Shown here: positions 17,639-26,038 of the stretch, one piece after another
How positions within the stretch are numbered: the first letter of the stretch is position 1
Layout of the letters: the number at the start of each line of letters is the position of its first letter
Assembly (NCBI RefSeq): GCF_900107405.1
Contig: NZ_FNPV01000010.1
Location: 1 to 64,000 of the forward strand
Direction of reading: 5' to 3'
Length of the DNA stretch: 64,000 bases
Source: Tindallia californiensis
GTDB lineage: Bacteria > Bacillota > Clostridia > Peptostreptococcales > Tindalliaceae
Notes under the pieces: generated by a model
Database searches by the model: none
What the model was told of the DNA's origin: nothing
The model's input: only the letters and a program-made list of their open reading frames with translations
Position numbers and translations under genes: made by a program

Positions 17639-18757
17639 ATGAAGAAAGAAAACCTGGATTTAGTAACAGAGCTGCGCCATGAACTTCACCAGCATCCAGA
17701 ACCTTCACATGAAGAAGTGTGGACAAAAAAGCGGCTAATTGAGTTTTTAAAGACGCATACAAGTCTGGAGATTGTAGATCGTGGAAAGTGGTTTTATGCA
17801 GGTTATAGGGCGGGAGACGGAAAGCGGAACATCGCTTTCAGGGCAGATTTTGACGCCATTCGTTTGCAGGAGAAGTCGGATTTGCCGTATGTTTCTCAAA
17901 ACCCAGGGGTTTCTCACAAATGTGGTCATGACGGTCACTCTGCCAGTTTAGTTGGATTTGCTCTGGAAGTAGATCAGAATGGTGCTGAGCATAATGTGTT
18001 TTTCCTGTTTCAGCATGCTGAAGAGACGGGTGATGGTGCAGCTGAGGCAGTTGGATTCATAAAAGAGAACCAGATCGATGAGATTTATTCTTTTCATAAC
18101 ATGAGTGGATGGCCGGAAAAAACAGTGGTGGTTAAGGACGACACACTTATGTTTGCTTCCCGGGGAATGGTAATCCATATGGAAGGCACTCCCACCCACG
18201 CCAGCCAACCGGAGTATGGAAAAAACCCCGCTCAGGCTATTGCACAAGTTATTTCTTCTATTCCGGAATACACTAAGCCGGAAGACCATAAGGGATTGGT
18301 CCTTTGCACCATCATTCAAGTTGATGTTGGAGAACGGGCTTTTGGCGTGGCGGCCAGCAAAGGAGACTTGCTCCTTACGATCCGCGCTGAGTTTGAGGAA
18401 GAGTTGGACAAACTGCAGGAGAACCTGGAAAACCTGGCAAAGGCTAAAGGCCATGAAGATGGGATCGATGTAAGTTTTGAATACCATGATGTATTTCCTG
18501 TAACATCAAATCACAAGGAAAGTACCGATAAAATCCGGCAGGTATGCCGTGAAAAAGGATTCCCATTGATGGAGATGAACGAGGGCGTGCGGGGATCTGA
18601 AGACTTTGGTCACTACTTGAAAGAGACCAAAGGGGCCATGTGCTACATTGGTAATGGTGAAAAACATCCGCAAATACACACCGATGAATATGATTTTCCC
18701 GACAGCATCATCGAAACAGCGGTGGAGCTGTTCAAAGGATTGGTGGAACGGGGATAA
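17639..18757 (+). CDS. M20-family amidohydrolase/peptidase
   Basis: 372 residues of the M20D family. 'RHELHQHPEPSHEE' opens the protein, 'HKCGHDGHSA' carries metal-binding His/Asp/His, 'FQHAEETGDGA' the catalytic Glu pair, then the dimerisation domain ('GTPTHASQPEYGKNPAQA') and a final 'SEDFGHYL' and 'HTDEYDFP'. Relatives deacylate N-acyl amino acids or related amides (hippurate, aminobenzoyl-glutamate). It is cytosolic. The substrate is not determinable. AAGGAGATGAGC precedes the ATG, and a strong terminator follows at 18830. Confidence 0.9.
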   Translation: MKKENLDLVTELRHELHQHPEPSHEEVWTKKRLIEFLKTHTSLEIVDRGKWFYAGYRAGDGKRNIAFRADFDAIRLQEKSDLPYVSQNPGVSHKCGHDGHSASLVGFALEVDQNGAEHNVFFLFQHAEETGDGAAEAVGFIKENQIDEIYSFHNMSGWPEKTVVVKDDTLMFASRGMVIHMEGTPTHASQPEYGKNPAQAIAQVISSIPEYTKPEDHKGLVLCTIIQVDVGERAFGVAASKGDLLLTIRAEFEEELDKLQENLENLAKAKGHEDGIDVSFEYHDVFPVTSNHKESTDKIRQVCREKGFPLMEMNEGVRGSEDFGHYLKETKGAMCYIGNGEKHPQIHTDEYDFPDSIIETAVELFKGLVERG

Positions 18758-18829
18758 ACTTTAAGGAATCCATAGTCAATTGCCTCTAAAGAGCAGCAAA
18801 TTTATCCATAATAGAAAGTATTATCAAAG

Positions 18830-18866
18830 CGACTGACGGTTGATCTTAACCGCCAGTCGTTTTTTT
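18830..18866 (+). terminator. Rho-independent terminator after M20 gene
   Basis: CGACTGACGGTT (18830-18841) pairs with AACCGCCAGTCG (18848-18859) with one mismatch and a short loop; T7 follows. It is a strong intrinsic terminator for the amidohydrolase gene. Confidence 0.9.
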
Positions 18867-18927
18867 AGAAAATTATTTTAAAATGCTATTGCATCTCTCG
18901 ACATATGTGATATATTTATAATATAAA

Positions 18928-18943
18928 GATATGTAAACATATC
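18928..18943. promoter_or_regulatory. 16-base near-perfect palindrome, candidate XRE operator
   Basis: GATATGTAAACATATC is symmetric except for the central four bases and lies 41 bases before the DUF3796-like gene, which is followed by an XRE repressor. An ACATATGT palindrome lies just upstream (18901-18908). Autoregulation by the XRE protein is inferred. Confidence 0.45.
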
Positions 18944-18983
18944 ATAAAGTTATATTATAAACACATTTAGGGAGGTATTTGTA

Positions 18984-19319
18984 ATGAAAAAGAACAAGTT
19001 AAGGTATTTAGGTTTTCTGGGATTGCTTGGATTGCTGGGGATCCCCACAGGTAATTATGGGTTCTTTGGATTCTTTGGCGCTTTTGCCTTCTTTGCCTGG
19101 GGTGAGATCAAAAACGATGAGATGTTCAAAATAAACGTTGCCAAAGCAGGGCTGAATGCTTTTATCGTTTCTTTGGTGGGGTTAGCATTGGCCATCGCAG
19201 CTGTATCCATCCTGCAAACACTGGCGGCAGCAGCCCTGTTTATTGCGGCCATCTTTTTTATACAACTAATGACCTTTATTATATCGTTTTATGAGTATGA
19301 AAGAAGAGGTGACCTTTAG
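18984..19319 (+). CDS. Small membrane protein, DUF3796-like
   Basis: 111 residues. The start '[19 protein letters not shown]' and the '[14 protein letters not shown]' block match the DUF3796 membrane proteins, which usually sit beside a small XRE regulator, as here. Two or three hydrophobic segments are visible, with a conserved-looking Phe/Gly-rich hairpin first. Function unknown. GGGAGG precedes the ATG, and the stop is one base before the XRE start, so the pair is co-translated. Confidence 0.8.
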   Translation: MKKNKLRYLGFLGLLGLLGIPTGNYGFFGFFGAFAFFAWGEIKNDEMFKINVAKAGLNAFIVSLVGLALAIAAVSILQTLAAAALFIAAIFFIQLMTFIISFYEYERRGDL

Positions 19320-19320
19320 A

Positions 19321-19527
19321 ATGCAGATTGTAATAAGGTCCAGAATCAAAGAACTGAGAGCGAGGTATGACCTGACACAGGAACAATTGGCCAACATGGT
19401 GGATGTTCGCCGAGAGACCATTGGCCATATTGAGAAGAACAAGTATAATCCTTCTCTGACACTTGCCTATAAGATTTCCAGAGCTCTAAACAGCACCATC
19501 GAAGAAGTGTTTATTTTTGAAGAATAA
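19321..19527 (+). CDS. XRE-family transcriptional regulator
   Basis: 68 residues, nearly all a Cro/CI-type helix-turn-helix: '[50 protein letters not shown]'. The start at 19321 sits one base after the DUF3796 stop, behind AGAGGTGA. Stand-alone regulators of this size in front of or behind small membrane proteins usually repress their own operon; the palindrome at 18928 is the likely target. Confidence 0.9.
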   Translation: MQIVIRSRIKELRARYDLTQEQLANMVDVRRETIGHIEKNKYNPSLTLAYKISRALNSTIEEVFIFEE

Positions 19528-19546
19528 GGACAAACATAATAAAAAA

Positions 19547-19701
19547 ATGATGCTTTTAGGACTTGACACAGAAGATGTTGACATCAAAACAGTACGAAGA
19601 CTGTTTTTTTATTATTGCATGAGCAGGAACTAGGAAAAGAGCATATTGAATCAGTCATTAACCTGTTGGTTGAAGGGTTGGCGGACAAATGGGGGAAATG
19701 A
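19547..19701 (+). pseudogene. Frameshifted small-gene remnant
   Basis: From ATG 19547 the frame reads 'MMLLGLDTEDVDIKTVRRLF' and then stops at 19631. In the next frame the sequence continues as 'LLLHEQELGKEHIESVINLL...LADKWGK', ending at TGA 19699. Joining them needs a one-base change at the T7 tract (19604-19610). The joined protein (about 50 residues) looks like real coding sequence, perhaps the end of a regulator. I do not recognise the family. Confidence 0.45.
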
Positions 19702-19703
19702 AT

Positions 19704-20143
19704 ATGATTATCGACGCTCATGCTCATGCCTGCGGCGAGTATTATGACCATGACAGCATTATCCGTGTATTGGATGAAAATATGACAGATCGAGTGGTGT
19801 TATGTCCTGGGGAGATTAACAGTAGGAAGAGCTATGGATTGCCCATGATCTCAGAGAGGTTTCCGCAGAAGGATATCATGTTTGCTGTTAACCGAATCAT
19901 CGGTTTTGTGACGAAAATGACCGGTGCAGCCAAACACATTGACGAGCAGAACGCCTATGTTTATGAGCTTTCCCAAATGTCTTCTGGCAGAATCATCCAA
20001 TCCTATTGGATCAATCCCCTTGACCGGAATTGTCTGTCAAAGCTTGAAGAGACCATAAGGCTTATGGCTTTAAGCTGATCAAAGGTGAAAATATGTACCA
20101 GCTTTTATTCCCGGACGAAGCGATGAACAAAGCTGAACTGTGA
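19704..20143 (+). pseudogene. Amidohydrolase (TIM-barrel), truncated and frameshifted
   Basis: From ATG 19704 (behind GGGGG) the protein starts 'MIIDAHAHACGEYYDH', the metal-binding HxH of amidohydrolases, and runs to 'LEETIRLMALS' with a TGA at 20076. In another frame it continues 'YGFKLIKGENMYQLLFPDEAMNKAEL' to TGA 20141, so a frameshift lies near 20060. Full-length relatives are about 260-280 residues; the rest of the barrel is missing. It should be non-functional. Confidence 0.65.
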
Positions 20144-20277
20144 ATACCCGGGACGGATGTTATAAAACGTCTAAACTGTCATCTGAGGTGCATCGATGGC
20201 AAGTAATTATCGAGTCGGCGGAAGCGGCCGAGATTAGAGAATAACTGTAAAGAATGCTTTGTGGGAGGGCTGGTTGA

Positions 20278-21549
20278 ATGAGGAGAAATATGTTAATCGG
20301 AACTGCTTTGGTGCTTGTGATAGCAGTCATATCCGTATCAATTCAGTATCGGAAAGAAATGAACCAAGCCTATCAACGGGTGGCGGATGGCAGCAATGTC
20401 CTGATCACAGAAAATGGCGAAATCGAGTACGGCATGGAAGGAGAGGGAACCCCGGTACTTTTGATTCATGGCGCAGGCGGCGGTTACGACCAGGGTCTTC
20501 TCATGGGGCAGGCTTTTCTGGACGATGGCTATCAGTTCATTGCTGTTTCCAGATTTGGCTATTTAGGATCTCCCTTGCTGGAAGAAGCGACAGTGGAAAA
20601 GCAAGCGAAGCTTTATGCCGATCTCTTGAACTATCTGGATCTCGAAGAAGTGATCATCCTGGGCGTTTCTGCCGGAGGTCCCTCCGCCATCCAGTTTGCC
20701 CATGATTATCCTGAAAGAAGCAATGCACTGATTTTGGTATCGGCAGTTTCCATGTATATGGGCGATGACATTCCCCTGAGTACAAAAGTTGTCAACACCA
20801 TTCAGAAATATGATTTTGCGTATTGGCTGGTGCTGAAAACATTTCGCACTCAATTTTTAGGGTTCATCGGCATTCCCAAGGAAACATACAACGCGCTCAG
20901 CCCAGGTGAGAAACAATTTGCCGATCAAATGCTGGAGCACATGCATCCCATGAGCCCAAGGCGTCCGGGGAATATTCACGAAGCCAACATCAAACCCTTA
21001 TCCGGAGAAGCCATGAACCGTGTAGAGGTTCCCACAATCATCGTTCATGCCAAAGATGACACCCTGGTAGACCATGAACATGCAGTGTTTTATCATCAGC
21101 ATCTGGCCAACTCCCAGCTGATCTCTTTTGATCACGGCGGTCATGGTCTGGCATCGGAACTGTCGGTAATTCGAAATCAGTTGAACGAATTACTCGAGAC
21201 GGTGGCATCCTGCAATGAAAGCGAGGATATCCCCACTGTAAAGAACGGAACTTATGTGATGGAACACGGAGCATCAGAAGAGGGAATATCTCCTCAGGTT
21301 ACCATATCTGATGACCTCATTTCATTCAGCTATGATTTGTTAAGCAGTTATTTTCCTGTGGGCACCTATGAAATCGAAAAACAACACCTAACGATGATGA
21401 CGGATGACAAATTGTATAGATATACATTTCAGATAGATGGCGATACACTCATTTTTTTGGCGGATGAGTCGTCAACGATAAAATTGACGAATGATAAAAT
21501 TGGTATAGCGGTGGCAGACCAAGCAAAGTTTAAGCGGCAGGAACATTAG
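20278..21549 (+). CDS. Alpha/beta hydrolase fused to a BlaR1-type C-terminal lipocalin-like domain
   Basis: 423 residues. An N-terminal membrane anchor (5-23) precedes an alpha/beta hydrolase domain with 'LLIHGAGGGYDQG' (oxyanion region), nucleophile Ser131 in 'GVSAGG', and later 'HAKDDTLVDHEHA' and 'DHGGHG' supplying Asp and His. After residue ~310 a separate ~110-residue domain begins with 'GTYVMEHGASEEGISPQVTI' and continues 'FSYDLLSSYFPVGTYEI', closely resembling the beta-rich domain at the end of clostridial BlaR1/M56 proteins. Probably acts outside the membrane. Start ATG follows GGGAGGG. Confidence 0.85.
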   Translation: MRRNMLIGTALVLVIAVISVSIQYRKEMNQAYQRVADGSNVLITENGEIEYGMEGEGTPVLLIHGAGGGYDQGLLMGQAFLDDGYQFIAVSRFGYLGSPLLEEATVEKQAKLYADLLNYLDLEEVIILGVSAGGPSAIQFAHDYPERSNALILVSAVSMYMGDDIPLSTKVVNTIQKYDFAYWLVLKTFRTQFLGFIGIPKETYNALSPGEKQFADQMLEHMHPMSPRRPGNIHEANIKPLSGEAMNRVEVPTIIVHAKDDTLVDHEHAVFYHQHLANSQLISFDHGGHGLASELSVIRNQLNELLETVASCNESEDIPTVKNGTYVMEHGASEEGISPQVTISDDLISFSYDLLSSYFPVGTYEIEKQHLTMMTDDKLYRYTFQIDGDTLIFLADESSTIKLTNDKIGIAVADQAKFKRQEH

Positions 21550-21587
21550 GAGAAATGCAAGTATATACGATAAAGGAGATCAGGCTA

Positions 21588-22355
21588 ATGGCAAAGATAT
21601 TTTATTTTTCCGGAACAGGCAATTCATACCAAGTTGCAAAAAAACTTGGCATGAAAATAGACGATTGTGAATTAATTAAAATGACACATGACATAAAGAA
21701 GGAAGTCTATAAAGATGATATGATTGGCATTGTATTTCCTGTTTACTACTTTGGGCTTCCAAAAGTAGTGGATAAATTTTTGATTAACTTTGAGTCTCAA
21801 AGTAGTGGTTATTTGTTTGTCATTGCTACACGGGGCATACCTTTTGCGGGAGGCGTGCGAAAACAGTTGATGAATATTTTCAGTAACAAAATATCATATT
21901 TTCAATACATAACTATGGGAGATAACTTTAACATTGATTTCTGGAACAGCTCCTCAAATAAAGTTAAAGAGTCAAGAAATAGCCAGTGTGATGATACGAT
22001 CCAGAAAATAGCCGTGTCAATAAATAAGAGAGTCCATAAGAAGAAATATACTTTAATCGATTTTATGGGGTTCATCACAAGGCGTTTTCCCAGGTATGGA
22101 TATGAAACATATATAAATAAGGTATATGGCAGTGATGAATGTTTTAATGTAAACACTGAAATATGTACAGGTTGCAATAAATGTGTTACATCCTGCCCAG
22201 TAGACAATATTAGATTCGATAAACAAGTGAAATGGATGCACAAGGATTGTCAGCTTTGTCTTGCTTGCTATCATTGTTGTCCAACCAATGCGATACAGTA
22301 CACGAATGGTCACTTAACCACTATAGGGAAAAGTCAGTATTGGAATTACTTCTAA
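21588..22355 (+). CDS. EFR1-type flavodoxin/ferredoxin fusion
   Basis: 255 residues from ATG 21588, chosen for the AAAGGAGAT leader. The N-terminal flavodoxin-like domain has 'YFSGTGNSYQVAKKL' for FMN phosphate binding. The C-terminus carries two 4Fe-4S motifs, 'CTGCNKCVTSCP' and 'CQLCLACYHCCP'. Such EFR1-family proteins carry electrons in the cytosol of anaerobes; the partner is unknown. It follows the hydrolase gene by 38 bases and may share its transcript. Confidence 0.9.
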   Translation: MAKIFYFSGTGNSYQVAKKLGMKIDDCELIKMTHDIKKEVYKDDMIGIVFPVYYFGLPKVVDKFLINFESQSSGYLFVIATRGIPFAGGVRKQLMNIFSNKISYFQYITMGDNFNIDFWNSSSNKVKESRNSQCDDTIQKIAVSINKRVHKKKYTLIDFMGFITRRFPRYGYETYINKVYGSDECFNVNTEICTGCNKCVTSCPVDNIRFDKQVKWMHKDCQLCLACYHCCPTNAIQYTNGHLTTIGKSQYWNYF

Positions 22356-22652
22356 TTAATTTGTGTTGGAGGTACGCGGGGAAACGTTCCGCTGTCTTGA
22401 TCGCATTAAATGAAATTTTAATATAGTTTGCTTATTTAACCCTAACCTTTGTCAGGTCACATCATCGTCCGGCCGCGTTTCAATAAACCTGAAAGTTCTT
22501 AGCAACTAAATCTCCGGCATATTACCGGATCTTTCCGATCTCTACGGCTTGATGTTGCAATTGAGAGCCATCGGAATAATGCTTATTTCCCTTCGGGTGG
22601 AAAGAGAGTCATGGAATTACAATGAAACTTCGAAAAAAAAAGAGTGGATGAA
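22356..22652. other. Intergenic, no gene recognised
   Basis: About 300 bases without a convincing ORF. It runs into the PanE relic at 22653. A short open stretch ending 'FPSGGKRVMELQ' (stop near 22620) may be another decayed gene end, but I cannot assign it. Confidence 0.4.
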
Positions 22653-23051
22653 ATGAAAAAAAGAAAGTACTGTTTTTGGCGCCGGTGTGTTGGGAAGTCT
22701 TTACGCCGCCAGGTTACAGGAGGCGGGTAACGAAGTGACCTTGGTGGCTCGGGGTTTCAGGCTGGAGGATCTGAAGAAACACGGTGTCGTGCTGAACGGT
22801 TTGACACTGGAGAACGCTCTGTCACAAAAGTAACGGTGGTGGACAAGGTGCCCCCGGAGGAGTATTTTGACCTATGCGTGGTCCTGGTGCCACTGCTTCA
22901 GCGGGTCTTAAAGATCAAAATTGCCGACATCGGTATGGCCCTTCATCTGAAAAATGCCCGGGAGGAAATGGATCAGTTGACAAAAGAGTTCATGGTGCTG
23001 GTGGAACAAGCCGGCATAGAGACCTCTGTACTGGATGTGCTGCGAGGCTAA
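22653..23051 (+). pseudogene. Ketopantoate reductase-like (PanE/ApbA), internally deleted
   Basis: Three pieces in shifted frames: 'FGAGVLGSLYAARLQEAGNE' (Rossmann NADP-binding GxGxxG region), 'VTKVTVVDKVPPEEYFDLCV' in another frame, and directly after it 'IKIADIGMALHLKNAREEMD', which belongs to the C-terminal helix region of the family. The middle ~150-200 residues are missing. The ending 'VLVEQAGIETSVLDVL' is intact. Clearly a dead gene, with a frameshift near 22680 and another near 22820. Confidence 0.75.
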
Positions 23052-23244
23052 TGGAAAACCAATTTGTCTTGCAATCTCACGGGCATTTGCCCGGACATTA
23101 TATTGACATTTTTGATAAAATATTGACAAATTATAGAACTGGTGCTTATAGTTGCATAGAGAAGTGCATAGGGAGCAATAAAAGGCTTTGAGGGGCGGAC
23201 GATTTGTACTTCCCTCAGGAGAATACAAGGAGTGAGTCTGGAAC

Positions 23245-23850
23245 TTGGTAAATTTCATGTCAAAACAAAAATCCGTTGTACAGAACGCCCCGGCGACTAT
23301 GGTTTTTATCGCCATCAACATCATCATTTTCATTGCCTTAAACACCATCCCCGGCCTTAGTGAACAGCTGCTGCTTAATCCTGAGCTGTACATGATCCAA
23401 CAGAGGCCCTGGACACTGGTGACCGTGTTTTTTTCCCAGGAGATACATATACACCTGTTACTTAACATGGGTTTATTTTTTGTTTTCGGGAGAGAGCTGG
23501 AGAGGAATACGGGATCGACCGCGGTTTTGTCCACCTACATGATTTGTGGATTCCTTGGCAGTGTTACCATTCCATTTCTTGCCCCTGTTATTGGCTGGAC
23601 GACGGGATTGGTGGCGGGGGCTTCCGCTGCTGTCTGGGGCGTCGTTGCCGCAGTGGCAGTGCTTCAGCCTAACACACGGTTTCGGGGGTACACAGCAATG
23701 CATTACACCATGGGATTATTTGCCGGCAACGCCATGCTATTCATATTTAATCCTTCAGTCTCCATAGGTGCAGCCGCTCACGCAGCAGGGATCTTCGCTG
23801 GTTTGGCCTGTGGCTATGGGTTTAAAAAGCGCAAAGCTTCAAAAAAATAA
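23245..23850 (+). CDS. Rhomboid-family intramembrane serine protease
   Basis: About 201 residues with six hydrophobic segments. The rhomboid landmarks are 'IHIHLLLNMGLFFVFGRELE' (HxxxN region), the nucleophile Ser127 in 'GASAAVWG' and His179 in 'GAAAHAAG'. The family motif is GxSG; here the second Gly is Ala, which may alter but need not abolish activity. It would cleave membrane proteins within the bilayer. The start is uncertain: TTG 23245 lies 11 bases after AAGGAG, and ATG 23257 is an alternative. Confidence 0.85.
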   Translation: MVNFMSKQKSVVQNAPATMVFIAINIIIFIALNTIPGLSEQLLLNPELYMIQQRPWTLVTVFFSQEIHIHLLLNMGLFFVFGRELERNTGSTAVLSTYMICGFLGSVTIPFLAPVIGWTTGLVAGASAAVWGVVAAVAVLQPNTRFRGYTAMHYTMGLFAGNAMLFIFNPSVSIGAAAHAAGIFAGLACGYGFKKRKASKK

Positions 23851-23942
23851 CAGCGTAATTGCATTCGAAAAGGGAAATTCAGTAAGGGATTCTTGATTCA
23901 GACTCCATGAGCGAAGCTATAAAACAGAAACTCGGTGTTTCT

Positions 23943-23968
23943 AGAAGCTTCCAATTGCGGAAGCTTCT
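23943..23968. terminator. Bidirectional stem-loop between rhomboid and DUF5808 genes
   Basis: AGAAGCTTCC (23943-23952) pairs perfectly with GGAAGCTTCT (23959-23968) around a 6-base loop. It lies between convergent genes; T-runs on each side are short (TTTCT). Confidence 0.7.
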
Positions 23969-23975
23969 TTCTACG

Positions 23976-24514
23976 TCAGGGTCCAAGAATGATGCCGGCA
24001 GCAATCGCCAGCAACAGCATGACGAAACAACCAACGGCCACGGGATTTGCAAAGTTCAAGGTCCAGCCAATGCCAAACCGCTTTTCAATCCAGATGGCCG
24101 GATCATCAGGGTTGTAATAGAACATGCCCCATTTCCAGTACTGGTCGTCATCCGTCGGCAACAAGTCGGAGCCGGCACTTTCTTCAGTATCCACCTTCAC
24201 CCGTTCTGCCGATTGTCCTATGTGCCAGGCAACCACAAAGATTCCCAGGATAGGCCCGGCAGTGGACAACACATGCAGCACGCAATGGTCGGTTACAGAT
24301 AGATCTATGAGTTGAAGCAGCTGCATTTGAAGCATGGCAAAATACGTTACCATCCAGGTGGCAGTAAAAATAATGTAAAGGCTCCAGTTCCGATTGGCAG
24401 CCTAATGCCGGCGAATAGAAGTCTCCGGGTGAATTCCGGCAGCAACATTCCCAAAGCATATAAAGGAATCACCACCATCATCAGTTGAATCAGTAATGGA
24501 GAATGAATTGTCAT
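23976..24514 (-). pseudogene. DUF5808/DUF1648-like membrane protein, frameshifted
   Basis: On the minus strand ATG 24512-24514 (behind AGGAGG, overlapping the GntR stop as ATGA) gives 'MTIHSPLLIQLMMVVIPLYA...LPEFTRR' but leaves frame near 24395. The other frame continues 'NWSLYIIFTATWMVTYFAML' and then a DUF5808-like block 'DDDQYWKWGMFYYNPDDPAI' and 'EKRFGIGWTLNFANP', ending at 23976. Full-length relatives are longer, so part of the middle is also lost. Whether the shift is real or a sequence error cannot be told here. Confidence 0.7.
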
Positions 24515-24903
24515 TTGGATCCCTCCTGCAGAAAAGTATGATAAATCCTTTCAATAAATTGTTGGCTTTCCTCCCGGGTGCCCCCCCGAAGATGTGCCTC
24601 TGCAAACAAAACTTCCAGGGTTTCTGTTAGCGATTCCCGGTAGGCTTCATCTGCCTGAAGTTTCAAATCCGGATTGATGATAACACCGCTTTTTCGATGA
24701 ATCACCACCCGATTTTCCTGCTTCAGTTGCTGATACACCTTGTTGACGGTGTGAAAGTTGATGCCAATGTCAGCGGCTAACTGTCTGACTGAAGGCAAAG
24801 ATTCTCCGGGCTTCAATTTTCCTTGCGCAATACCGGTAATGATCTGGTTCTTGATCTGTTGATATAATGGAATGTCAGATTCAAAAGCAATGGTGAGAAG
24901 CAT
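24511..24903 (-). CDS. GntR-family regulator (short, YhcF-like)
   Basis: About 130 residues with an N-terminal winged helix-turn-helix: 'PLYQQIKNQIITGIAQGKLKPGESLPSVRQLAADIGINFHTVNKVYQQL' and a short C-terminal helical tail rather than a full effector domain, which is the YtrA/YhcF type. Such regulators repress membrane-protein or ABC operons that follow them. It overlaps the membrane-protein pseudogene by four bases. ATG at 24901-24903 has the better spacing from GAGAGGAA; ATG 24907-24909 is an alternative. Confidence 0.88.
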   Translation of the reverse strand: MLLTIAFESDIPLYQQIKNQIITGIAQGKLKPGESLPSVRQLAADIGINFHTVNKVYQQLKQENRVVIHRKSGVIINPDLKLQADEAYRESLTETLEVLFAEAHLRGGTREESQQFIERIYHTFLQEGSK

Positions 24904-24988
24904 AAGCATTTTCCTCTCTAATGATGGATATTCGCTTACAAAAACAGACTAGATTTTGTGAAAAAAATCGGCGATCCAATGCCTTTTC

Positions 24989-25017
24989 TTGACATTATTC
25001 CGATAACGGTATATTGT
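24989..25017 (+). promoter_or_regulatory. Sigma-A promoter of the fic gene
   Basis: TTGACA (24989-24994), a 17-base spacer and TATTGT (25012-25017). The Fic start lies only 20 bases further, so the mRNA leader is short. Confidence 0.65.
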
Positions 25018-25036
25018 GTTTCTGAGGTGATTTTTC

Positions 25037-25957
25037 ATGAAATATATGAGTTCTAAAGAAGCAAGTGAAAAATGGAGCATTAGTGATCGCCGAATTCGGG
25101 TGCTTTGCAATGAGGGGCGTATCGAAGGGGCTATAAAAATTGGGCGAAACTGGTCTATACCTGCTGATGCTGCAAAACCTTGGGACGCAAGGGAAACAAG
25201 CAAGAAGCATTATACTGGGTTGGAATGCGACTTCAGTTATATCGATTCACTTAAGAAAGCAATCGACGATCACAGACCTTTTTCAAAAGGACTTGCCAAT
25301 TCGCTGAAGGAAAAACTCATTGTTGAGTGGACGTACCATAGCAATGCCATAGAGGGCAATACGCTGACGATGTCAGAGACCAGAGTTGTTCTTGAAGGAA
25401 TTACCATTGGTGGAAAAAGCATGGTAGAACATCTGGAAGCGATGAACCATCGTGAAGCCATCCTTTTTGTTGAAGAATTAGTTTCTAATAAGGAACCACT
25501 TTCAGAGTGGAATATCAGGAATATCCATGCATTGGTCCTAAAAGAAATTGACAATACAAATGCCGGCAAATATCGGAGTGAGAATGTTGTCATTAGCGGT
25601 GCAAAACACATTCCGCCAAAGCATTATGAGATTGGAGAACTAATGCAAAAGCTTTTGGTGGAATATCAAAATGAGTGGAAAAAAGTCCATCCTGTTGTCA
25701 GGGCGACATTGTTGCATGGCGAGTTTGTGAAAATACACCCGTTCATCGATGGGAATGGGAGGACTGCAAGGTTGCTTCTTAATTTTGAGCTAATGAAAAA
25801 TGGCTATCCCTCCATCATCATAAAGAAGGAAGAACGAGCAAGATACTATGATGTTCTTGATTTAGCACATACAACGATGAGTTATGGGCCATTCATAGAG
25901 CTGGTTTCGGAACGTGTGGCAGAGTCTGGAAAACTCTGGCTATCTGTATTGGAATAA
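25037..25957 (+). CDS. Fic domain protein (class II, N-terminal inhibitory helix) with HTH
   Basis: 306 residues. An N-terminal excisionase-like HTH ('SSKEASEKWSISDRRIRVLC') suggests DNA binding. The inhibitory motif [ST]xxxE[GN] is present at S102-E106-G107 ('SNAIEGN'). The Fic core 'HPFIDGNGRTAR' at 234-245 has all catalytic residues, so the protein should transfer AMP to target proteins when the inhibitory Glu is displaced. The target is unknown. It sits 81 bases before the type I R-M operon and may act with it as a phage-sensing device; this is inference. Confidence 0.9.
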   Translation: MKYMSSKEASEKWSISDRRIRVLCNEGRIEGAIKIGRNWSIPADAAKPWDARETSKKHYTGLECDFSYIDSLKKAIDDHRPFSKGLANSLKEKLIVEWTYHSNAIEGNTLTMSETRVVLEGITIGGKSMVEHLEAMNHREAILFVEELVSNKEPLSEWNIRNIHALVLKEIDNTNAGKYRSENVVISGAKHIPPKHYEIGELMQKLLVEYQNEWKKVHPVVRATLLHGEFVKIHPFIDGNGRTARLLLNFELMKNGYPSIIIKKEERARYYDVLDLAHTTMSYGPFIELVSERVAESGKLWLSVLE

Positions 25958-26038
25958 AGGATTTCTTTCGTTTGTGTCTAATGATAGAATAAGGAGAAGC
26001 AATCCATACAGACGAAAACGAAAACCAGGAGGAACAAC

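Noticed and set aside
19587-19610. Terminator AAACAGT/ACTGTTT with T7
   Set aside because: It fits a terminator, but the sequence reads as coding on both sides with a frameshift at the T-run, so I kept the coding-remnant view.
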